A stretch of 45,794 nt of DNA from Prevotella sp. (GTDB lineage Bacteria; Bacteroidota; Bacteroidia; Bacteroidales; Bacteroidaceae). The stretch lies in NCBI GenBank assembly GCA_017460515.1, contig JAFUAY010000008.1, positions 1-45,794 on the forward strand, in the 5' to 3' direction. Position numbers and translations under genes: made by a program. Under the pieces are notes generated by a model. That model worked only from the letters and a program-made list of their open reading frames with translations, searched no databases and was not told the origin of the DNA. Of this stretch, positions 33,901-39,865 are shown piece by piece. Each line of letters starts with the position of its first letter. The first letter of the stretch is position 1.

Positions 33901-35001
33901 GATGATGTGCTCCACATTGCCTTCGACGAGCTGTCGCACGACTATCACCGCTACGTGGCTCATCTGGAACATTGCGAGGCAGACTGGACGCCCTCAACCG
34001 ATATCTTCGATACCGACTGGCTCGAAGGCTTCAACGATATCCCCATCGACGACTACGAGAAATCCATCAATACCACCGTTCTCTTCACCCATTATCAATA
34101 CACCATCCCCAACAGCCAGTGCCGACTCAGGATGAGCGGCAATTACCGCCTGCACATTCTGGATGAGGACAATGGAAACGAAGAGGTGCTGGTGGCTGAG
34201 TTCAGGGTGGTTGAACCCATTGTCGACGTCGGACTTGGTGTCACCACAAATACCGACTGGGGACTGAACGGGCGCTTCCAGCAAGTATCTATGACAGTCA
34301 ACTACAAAGGTCTTCGTGTCACCCGTCCTGATGAGGAGTTCCATATCGTGCTCATGCAGAACGCACGTGAAGACAATATGAAGGAAAACGTCAAGCCCAA
34401 CTACCTCACTCCGCAGGGAATGAAATGGGAGCATAACAGGAGCCTCATCTACGAAGCCGGCAACGAGTATCACAAGTTTGAAGTACTCGATCCCTCACAT
34501 ATCACGATGGGACTCGAACGCGTATGGTGGGACGAGTCGGAACGCTATTACCACGCAGTTCCGTTCCTCTGCGAGCCCCAGCGCAACTATCTCTATACTG
34601 AGGATGCCAACGGCGCCTTCTATATCCGAAACAGCAATAACATTGAGAACGACCTGGCCAGCGATTATGTCTATGTGCACTATAAACTGATGCCTGCAGA
34701 CGAATATGCTGACGCACAAGTCTTCATTGACGGAAAGTGGACAACGGGAAATCCACAAGACTACCTGATGTACTATGACAGTAGCGACCGCTCCTACAAC
34801 GCCACGATCCTACAGAAAATGGGCTACTACAACTATCAGCTGATGATGATGGATGCCGACGGAAACACGCATCTGCTACCAGAGGAAGGCTCTTTCTATC
34901 AAACGGAAAACACCTATCAGGCATTGGTATACTATAAAGCCACCAGTGACCGCAGCTGGCGACTGGTGGGCTATCGCGAAATAACTTTCAATGCTGACTG
35001 A
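30907..35001 (+). CDS. AddB-like nuclease fused in frame to a type IX secretion plug (DUF5103) domain
   Basis: A 1364-aa ORF from MKTFLQYVAEDLIRKYG. Residues 1-951 are an AddB-type protein: degenerate helicase-like N-terminus (VVFPNKRAALFLNEHLA), then a PD-(D/E)XK nuclease with GGRIDRLD and RIVDYKTGSS. Four cysteines fit the AddB iron-sulfur site: one in RYMRCPLSFYY and three in RCSSCPYQLLC. Directly after the last cysteine (codon 951, 33757-33759) comes KLTLTLLICLSTIFSYAKHTVLS, which looks like a signal peptide, and then about 400 residues of DUF5103, the type IX secretion plug family, ending SWRLVGYREITFN. In relatives I would expect two separate genes. No ATG, GTG or TTG is available near the junction, so either the fusion is real, a CTG is used, or a base is wrong. 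Confidence 0.88.
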   Translation: MKTFLQYVAEDLIRKYGTNLSRTAVVFPNKRAALFLNEHLARLAGQPIWSPATITISEMFRHHCDLQVADPIKQVCDLHHCFTEVTGFDETLDHFYSWGQLLLADFDDIDKNMADADQVFANLRDIHELDDVSYLSDEQKKIIQQFFSNFSEDHNTELKKRFLQLWTRMGDIYHTFNDYLAEQGLAYEGALYRKVAEQEDIDFEYDRYIFVGFNLLQRVEQRLFKMLKQQQRAFFYWDFDHYYMPSQQKGNSNNEAGYYIAQYLADFPNELDIHDDDIYNQFQQKREITYISAPTENAQARYISTWLNERAEHCQNPRTAIVLCNEGLLQTVIHCLPDGVEKVNITTGFPLIQSPIASLVSQMLMLQTTGYSALRERFRQTQANAVLSHPYVKYLPEGEERTLLLKHFDDNKSLLSWLCEVMQLIATGIEQTSASDSELPLMQESVFRMFTLLNRLYGLVESGKLSVDIITLQRLINQLVSSASIPFHGEPVEGMQVMGVLETRNLDFDRLLILSCNEGNMPKGVNDTSFIPYSIRKAYGLTTIDHKVAIYSYYFHRLLQRAGDITIVYNNATSDGHTSEKSRFMLQLMVESQHEFRFQTLQAGQHFTPFQPQPVKKTNEIMQRLLNRFSLSHQKNRDASIYPLMTPTAINRYMRCPLSFYYIYACGIREADETEDDVIDGRLFGNIFHQAAQTLYEKMMEKSKTIQKSDIEALLKSKVAIEQAVDTALKAELFHVSADTPLEGKYELNGLQIINRQVIIHYLRRLLELDHRTAPFTMIGLEQSVLARIDTPYLTTTIGGRIDRLDQVCDKDPETQKPVERIRIVDYKTGSSRLTPLNDVEAVFKQENLSKHSDYYLQTLLYSCIVRTSKEYNPQQLPASPALLFIQHAGASDYDPTLSFGKNRINDVEDYRAPFGQQLTETVSDMFNPDIDFTPTEDRQRCSSCPYQLLCKLTLTLLICLSTIFSYAKHTVLSPNIKSLQVVANTKWTSMPIMTLGADDVLHIAFDELSHDYHRYVAHLEHCEADWTPSTDIFDTDWLEGFNDIPIDDYEKSINTTVLFTHYQYTIPNSQCRLRMSGNYRLHILDEDNGNEEVLVAEFRVVEPIVDVGLGVTTNTDWGLNGRFQQVSMTVNYKGLRVTRPDEEFHIVLMQNAREDNMKENVKPNYLTPQGMKWEHNRSLIYEAGNEYHKFEVLDPSHITMGLERVWWDESERYYHAVPFLCEPQRNYLYTEDANGAFYIRNSNNIENDLASDYVYVHYKLMPADEYADAQVFIDGKWTTGNPQDYLMYYDSSDRSYNATILQKMGYYNYQLMMMDADGNTHLLPEEGSFYQTENTYQALVYYKATSDRSWRLVGYREITFNAD

Positions 35002-35005
35002 CTGC

Positions 35006-35039
35006 GGAAGGCCTGCCGCTGACAGGCTTTCCAATCTTT
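35006..35039. terminator. Terminator between convergent operons
   Basis: Arms GGAAGGCCTG (35006-35015) and CAGGCTTTCC (35023-35032) pair over 10 bp with one G-T pair, followed on the plus strand by AATCTTTT. It sits 5 nt after the addB-plug stop and before the convergent regulator gene. Confidence 0.7.
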
Positions 35040-35047
35040 TACTACGG

Positions 35048-37507
35048 TTACTTCCTGTATTCAGCCTGATACTCACGTGTGGTGAGCTTATACCTGTGGA
35101 AGAAGCAACCCATGAAATAGTTGGGCGTATGGAATCCGCATTCTGTGGAAATCTGATCTGCACTCTTGTCAGTGGTAAGCAGCATCTCAGCAGCTCGCTC
35201 TAGTCGGAACTGACAGGCCAGTGCCTTCGGACTCTTATGCATATTGTCCGTCATCATGTTGTGCAGTTCAACAATCGTCATTCCTGCCACCTCACTCAAC
35301 TGACTCATCGTCAGCTGGTCCTTCGTGTTATGGATAAAGGGAATCAGCTTCATCATCTTCTCCACAAACTCGGCAGACAGCTTCACCTCGTCACTGTTTC
35401 CCAGCTCACCATGCAGCTCTTCCGGTCCTGGTGCCAATATCTCCGTGCTGAACGAGTCACAGCGCTCCACAAACGACATAATCTTCCTGATCATATCGCT
35501 CTCCTCAAGGTTCCGGCGTGCTTTCATACGCGTGTTCCTGTTATAGATAACAACGTTCACTATCACCAACGCGAGGATAATCACGAAGAAAATCATGTAT
35601 GAAGCACGAGCCTGCCACCAAGGCTGGTGAACACGCAAGGTCCATACGTAAGGCTCAATGCCGTCCCAGATATCAGGGAACATCGATGCCTGAACTTCAA
35701 TATGGTATTCACCGGGCTTTACACCCACCAGCGGCAGATGCAGCATACCGGTCTTGTCAACAAGATTCGTGCCGTTGAAGTAAGAGTACAAGCGCCACTC
35801 ATTGTCAATCTCAGGGATCCTCACACGATAGAACGTCTGCAACGGACGGAAATAGTTCAGCGAAGAGAACGTCAGCGACAGTGCATTCTGATTTGCACCT
35901 ACATTGATTTCCTTCACACGCGTAATAGCACGGTCTATAATAACCCTACCGTCAATAATCTCATTCGGTTGAACAAAGAAGCCGTTCACCATCAGCCTCA
36001 CCAGTTTGGGATATAGGCGGATAGGACGTCGCGTATTCGCAATCTTGAAACTATCAGGATGGAACTTCAGCACATGGTCTATCGACTGCATGATGATCGT
36101 ACCGTCATGTAAGCACAGAGCCTTGCAGTTTATAAACGACTCATTAGGTACATCGTCTATCTTTGTGAAGTTATTCACAAACACAATCTCACCATTCTCA
36201 AACAACACGTGCGCTATACCACATGACGTACTTGCCCAGATATTATGGTGCTTGTCCTCCACGATGGCATGAACCACGTTGTTCAGCAGTCCGTTCTTTC
36301 GGTCAAAGATCTCAGCTTCTGAATGCGGCTTCCGGTAAAGATACAGGCCAGTCATCGTTCCCACCCAGGTCCAGTTTCTGCTGTCCACAAACATACAGTT
36401 GGCACGCATTCCCTTAAACTCGGTGATGTTCTGATCCAGATTCTCCATCAACGGCAGCAACTCCTTTGCCTTCGGATGATCAATCTCGTAACAGTGGATA
36501 GGAGTCACCCTCGGACGTCCGTACAGCACGCCTCTCTTGTTGGTGCCCAGCCAGAGACCGCCCTGTTTGTCGAACGTGATGGTGTTACACTCCGTGATCA
36601 ACTCTTTGCCTCCTGCCAGTTTGATCACCTCCTCATGCCTACGTGTTCCGTCTTCCGTGTCAAAGATCCAGTATCCCCTATCAGAAGCAACGTAAAGCTG
36701 CGTGCCCGACAGTGTCATATTGTTCATCCTGTAAGGCAGCTTCACCATCGTTGTCCAGCTGTTCCGCTTCACGTTAAACGTCAACAGTATCGACTCCTGT
36801 TCACCGCTGCGTATCACGTAATACTCATCCCTGTTACGCAGTATCTTCGATTCCTTGGTGTAGCGCTGTGCATCTTCCCATTCGTAGGCCTTGCTGTGGT
36901 GAACAATCTGTCCGTTCTCCATGTCGAGGGCTATCACCTCTCCGTTGTCGTAGAACACCAGCAGTAATTTCTCAAACACGTCAATGTCTTGAATCACATG
37001 GTCACGCAAGGGCTGAAACATTCTGTGCTCCTTTGCGTCTGTGAGTCCGCTGTGGGTCAGGAACCACACGTTTCCATCATTATCGACGAATAAATCCTCC
37101 ACATCTTCCTGACACCCCATCGCCTTCACCACTTCGTCAGGTTTCTCGATAAACGTTTCGTTGGTAAGGTCCACACAGGTGGCTCCACGGCGATGCTTCA
37201 ACCAGATATGATGGAAGCTGTCGAAGTAAAGCTTGTAATCGCCATCATACTGAGGCAACGGCATTCTGTATTCCAGTTTCGTGTCAATATGGGTGAAGCT
37301 TACTCCGTCATAGAAGTTCAGGTTTCCCAAGGTCGAGATAATCATTCTGCCAGTCTTTGTGCATACTATCACCTCGACGCTATTGTCTGCCAAATCGTTG
37401 GCGGCATTGATAGTCAGAAATTCCCTGTTTATTTCATTGACTGCAAGTCCGGGCAATGCAATCAACATAAACAGTGATATATAGAGGGCTTTTAGGTTAG
37501 GTATCAT
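35048..37507 (-). CDS. Propeller/Y_Y_Y transmembrane regulator with AraC-type HTH and no kinase
   Basis: 819 aa. Signal peptide at residues 1-22. A two-component-regulator beta-propeller occupies about 30-540, with repeated Reg_prop signatures (GNVWFLTHSGL, GGLWLGTNKRGV, NWTWVGTMTGLYLY, HNIWASTSCGIAHV). A Y_Y_Y domain lies at about 545-625 (FYRVRIPEIDNEWRLYSY), a transmembrane helix at about 645-665 (FFVIILALVIVNVVIY), and a C-terminal AraC-type HTH from about 725 (LSEVAGMTIVELHNMM, ADQISTECGFHTPNYFMGCFFHRY). Relatives in the hybrid two-component group have HisKA, HATPase and receiver domains between membrane and HTH; none is present. It is therefore a membrane-anchored one-component regulator. 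Ligand and targets are unknown. Confidence 0.9.
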   Translation of the reverse strand: MIPNLKALYISLFMLIALPGLAVNEINREFLTINAANDLADNSVEVIVCTKTGRMIISTLGNLNFYDGVSFTHIDTKLEYRMPLPQYDGDYKLYFDSFHHIWLKHRRGATCVDLTNETFIEKPDEVVKAMGCQEDVEDLFVDNDGNVWFLTHSGLTDAKEHRMFQPLRDHVIQDIDVFEKLLLVFYDNGEVIALDMENGQIVHHSKAYEWEDAQRYTKESKILRNRDEYYVIRSGEQESILLTFNVKRNSWTTMVKLPYRMNNMTLSGTQLYVASDRGYWIFDTEDGTRRHEEVIKLAGGKELITECNTITFDKQGGLWLGTNKRGVLYGRPRVTPIHCYEIDHPKAKELLPLMENLDQNITEFKGMRANCMFVDSRNWTWVGTMTGLYLYRKPHSEAEIFDRKNGLLNNVVHAIVEDKHHNIWASTSCGIAHVLFENGEIVFVNNFTKIDDVPNESFINCKALCLHDGTIIMQSIDHVLKFHPDSFKIANTRRPIRLYPKLVRLMVNGFFVQPNEIIDGRVIIDRAITRVKEINVGANQNALSLTFSSLNYFRPLQTFYRVRIPEIDNEWRLYSYFNGTNLVDKTGMLHLPLVGVKPGEYHIEVQASMFPDIWDGIEPYVWTLRVHQPWWQARASYMIFFVIILALVIVNVVIYNRNTRMKARRNLEESDMIRKIMSFVERCDSFSTEILAPGPEELHGELGNSDEVKLSAEFVEKMMKLIPFIHNTKDQLTMSQLSEVAGMTIVELHNMMTDNMHKSPKALACQFRLERAAEMLLTTDKSADQISTECGFHTPNYFMGCFFHRYKLTTREYQAEYRK

Positions 37508-37535
37508 AAACTCACGTATCTATCTTTATAGGCCA

Positions 37536-37567
37536 CAAAGATATACAAAAAGTATTACTCCACCAAA
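37536..37567 (-). promoter_or_regulatory. Promoter of the propeller regulator
   Basis: On the minus strand TTTG (37564-37567), a 20-nt spacer and TATCTTTG (37536-37543), about 28 nt before the ATG at 37507. Confidence 0.75.
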
Positions 37568-37599
37568 TTTTTCTAAAAAAATCTTACATTCCGGCTTCC

Positions 37600-37657
37600 C
37601 CACTCCTCTATCTTTAGGCCTAGATGGTAGTGGATCAAAGAACCGTCCCTGTAATCC
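37600..37657 (+). repeat. Direct repeat, copy A
   Basis: 41 bp starting CCACTCCTCTATC and 12 bp ending TGTAATCC are identical to the copy at 39125-39177 and in the same orientation; copy A has 5 extra bases (AACCG, 37641-37645). The 41-bp part contains an imperfect palindrome around AGGCCT. In copy B the sequence is the 3' end of the ART-like gene. Copy A, with its frameshifting insertion, looks like the tail of a related gene: the minus strand preceding it also reads RITGT in frame. Confidence 0.85.
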
Positions 37658-37715
37658 TGCCTTTCGTCACGTTCTCAATACGCTTTGTGGGTTCATGGAG
37701 TGCAACTTCTGTTGG

Positions 37716-38123
37716 TTATGCCGCAGCCAATTCTTCTCCTAATTTATGAATGTGGTCAAGTATTTCCTGCTCACGCTCTTTCGAAGGTTTTTTGAACCCA
37801 TTAATATAATTCCGAAGCAACGTGGGATTCATACCCATCCGACGGGCGAACTCTGCCACATTGATTTCCTTATGGGTGAGGAAGAAGCGTTGCAAACCAC
37901 TTGGCTCGGCATCCTCATATCCAAAGCTCTCAAAACTGATGTCCTCATCCAATTCACGCCAATGAATACCATCGAAGCCAAATGTATATTTGCTTCGTTC
38001 TTCATCATTAGCCTGCCGCAGCCCAGGATACCACAGCAACGACTGCCTATACTCCTTTCCTTCTTCGTCTCTGCCGTAAATATAATCGGCATCAAACCAA
38101 ATCTTCTTAATCTTCATACGCAT
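37716..38123 (-). CDS. DUF2442 plus HTH protein, likely antitoxin/regulator
   Basis: 135 aa. The N-terminal part (MKIKKIWFDADYIYGRDEEGKEYRQSLLWYPGL, residues 3-35) and YTFGFDGIHWRELDEDISFESF fit the DUF2442 fold. A C-terminal XRE-like helix-turn-helix follows (VAEFARRMGMNPTLLRNYINGFKKPSKERE). It is encoded 6 nt downstream of a DUF4160 gene, the usual partner. Such DUF4160/DUF2442 pairs resemble toxin-antitoxin modules, although activity is unproven for most. Two starts, MRMK and MK, are possible. Confidence 0.82.
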   Translation of the reverse strand: MRMKIKKIWFDADYIYGRDEEGKEYRQSLLWYPGLRQANDEERSKYTFGFDGIHWRELDEDISFESFGYEDAEPSGLQRFFLTHKEINVAEFARRMGMNPTLLRNYINGFKKPSKEREQEILDHIHKLGEELAAA

Positions 38124-38129
38124 TCCTCC

Positions 38130-38369
38130 TTATTTCTCAAAATATTCTTTCCAACGCTTGACGATAATGTCGGCATTCTCGTCAATCATCTTCTTAATCT
38201 TCTTATAGTCATTCGCTTTGATTCCTTGTTTCTCAAACAGTTCGAACTCAGCACCATTCCAGATAAATTTGGCCATTCCACCATTACCTTCAACATGTAC
38301 GTGAAGCGGCTCATGTTCTTTACTGTAAAAGAAGAACGAGAATCCATAGAATCTGAATACTTCTGGCAT
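38130..38369 (-). CDS. DUF4160 protein, possible toxin of a two-gene module
   Basis: 79 aa. MPEVFRFYGFSFFFYSKEHEPLHVHVEGNGG is the DUF4160 signature (first 31 residues), followed by MAKFIWNGAEFELFEKQGI and a helical C-terminus. DUF4160 proteins are usually paired with DUF2442 proteins, as here (6-nt gap). They are suspected toxin-antitoxin partners; this one could equally be a regulatory pair. It has its own full promoter, so the module is independent of the neighbouring genes. Confidence 0.88.
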   Translation of the reverse strand: MPEVFRFYGFSFFFYSKEHEPLHVHVEGNGGMAKFIWNGAEFELFEKQGIKANDYKKIKKMIDENADIIVKRWKEYFEK

Positions 38370-38398
38370 ATTTCCTTACTTTTATTGTTTCAATGGTG

Positions 38399-38430
38399 CA
38401 AATATAGGAATTATTTTCGATACCTCCAAA
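38399..38430 (-). promoter_or_regulatory. Promoter of the DUF4160/DUF2442 pair
   Basis: On the minus strand TTTG (38427-38430), a 20-nt spacer and TATATTTG (38399-38406), 29 nt before the ATG at 38369. Confidence 0.75.
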
Positions 38431-38446
38431 TAATTGACTAACTTTT

Positions 38447-39120
38447 TTATTCTTTCCCTTCAACGATTTTGATTTCTTCATCCGTCAAATCATAGAGCTG
38501 ATAGACGAGACGGTCGATTTCGGATTCTAATGCAGAAGTATCTGTAAGAGGATTTGTTTGTTTTTCTATTAATATTTCATCTACTAATTCAACTATGTAT
38601 TGCTGTTGTTCTACGGATGGCAATGGTATCGGCAGGTTTCGAATATGATCAGGAGATTAGGAGAGCTAACATATGGAGGATTTCCTATTACTATATCAAA
38701 ACCTCCTTGTGAGAATACATCATAGAACCAAGTGTGCCAAAGCATGAATTGGTTGTTGCCAGAGAGGTCGAGGTCTCCAAAGTTGACGTTTATACCTTGT
38801 TCCTTTAGTTGTTGCTTTACGTTCTCGATAATCTTTGTTCGAAGACTTTGCTTTTTATGATGGTCTGTACAATCATAATACTCTTCAAGCATTTGGCGCA
38901 AATCAAGACGTAAAACATCTATCATGTCATCAAACATAGTTGTTTGGTATGTTCCATGCTTTTCCGTCTTTAATTCCGTTATCGTTGAGAGGTCAACACC
39001 CTTGTATTGCTCTAATAATGAATTGCCCTGCATAATCTTGAAGTCGAGATTTGGCAGAGCCTGTGGGGTTTCCTCATCAACTATCAGCGAAAGCCAGAAA
39101 CGGAGACGAGCTATATCAAC
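38447..39120 (-). pseudogene. Eco57I/type IIG-like DNA methylase, internally deleted and frameshifted
   Basis: Two pieces of one gene family lie end to end. The first (39120 to about 38655) starts at VDIARLRFWLSLIVDEE and reaches the catalytic motif IVIGNPPYV; its N-terminus is absent. The second (about 38665 to 38447), in another frame, begins DHIRNLPIPLPSVEQQQ and ends ALESEIDRLVYQLYDLTDEEI...EGKE, the classical C-terminus of these enzymes. The region after NPPY and the target-recognition domain are missing. The first piece begins exactly at the end of the ART-like gene, sharing its stop-codon bases. The gene is dead and marks an old rearrangement. Confidence 0.85.
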
Positions 39121-39865
39121 GGCACCACTCCTCTATCTTTAGGCCTAGATGGTAGTGGATCAAAGTCCCTGTAATCCCAATTTCTTTTTTCAAATCCTTA
39201 TCCACCACATCATACTCATACTGGCTTAAATCCACCGGCTTGTTGTATCGGAATTCCGTTTCGTTCAGCCAGCCGTTTCTGATATATTTTTCAATCCGCT
39301 CATTACATTCCGTCCTCAGATACTCTGGGTCAACATCTGTCAACTTATAGATAACTGGATGCGGTTCTGCTTCCGCTAGGCCAATGAGAGAGTCTGCGAT
39401 CTTTTCAAGGTTCGGCAGTTTCTCATTCAGATACCAATCCTGCAAACCTGCCACCTTCGCAGCCTTCACTAAAGCGTATGCAGAGAAAGCGAATTCACCT
39501 CCTGCAAATGCTTTTTGTGCATACATCACAGCGCTGAATCTATGCGAGGTGATATAGAAGTCACCATATTCATACTCTTCTGTTAGGCGACTACTGCTTA
39601 TGTCCAACAATGCCTCCAAAAGATTTTTAAGTATCTTGGGGTCATCCTCTGCAGGTCTTCCCAACAATGCTTTAATCCGGGTGTCGTCCTCTTCGCCAAT
39701 GGGATGGTATTCGTAAAATCTGGGATACAATGTTTCCCTAAAATACTTGCAATATTCCAGATATAGCTTCCTGAAATCTTCCGGCATAGATGAAAAAGCA
39801 AGGTCGGTGCCGTGATAGAAAACCTCTGGGTAGTTCGTTATTTGCTCCCTTAATCCTTGTTCCAT
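39116..39865 (-). CDS. Putative ADP-ribosyltransferase-like protein in a restriction operon
   Basis: 249 aa; I do not recognise a named family with certainty. Three spaced motifs resemble the H-Y-E core of ADP-ribosyltransferase-like folds (DUF3990/KptA-like pattern): YHGTD at residues 17-21 (His18), DFYITSHRFSAVMYA at 102-116 (Tyr104), and an E-x-E in LNETEF at 200-205 (Glu204). The start abuts the stop of the Res gene (TAA then ATG), so it is the fourth gene of the operon. The last 17 codons are encoded by a direct repeat that recurs at 37600-37657. An effector or accessory role in defence is inference from context. Alternative: an unrelated helical protein with chance motifs. Confidence 0.6.
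   Translation of the reverse strand: MEQGLREQITNYPEVFYHGTDLAFSSMPEDFRKLYLEYCKYFRETLYPRFYEYHPIGEEDDTRIKALLGRPAEDDPKILKNLLEALLDISSSRLTEEYEYGDFYITSHRFSAVMYAQKAFAGGEFAFSAYALVKAAKVAGLQDWYLNEKLPNLEKIADSLIGLAEAEPHPVIYKLTDVDPEYLRTECNERIEKYIRNGWLNETEFRYNKPVDLSQYEYDVVDKDLKKEIGITGTLIHYHLGLKIEEWCR
39125..39177 (+). repeat. Direct repeat, copy B (3' end of the ART-like gene)
   Basis: Identical to copy A (37600-37657) except for the 5-bp insertion in A. On the minus strand it encodes GITGTLIHYHLGLKIEEW, the C-terminus of the ART-like protein. Confidence 0.85.

Noticed and set aside
37600-39177. Integron cassette with attC-like ends
   Set aside because: No integrase, and the repeats lack the paired core sites expected of attC; copy B is coding sequence of the ART-like gene.
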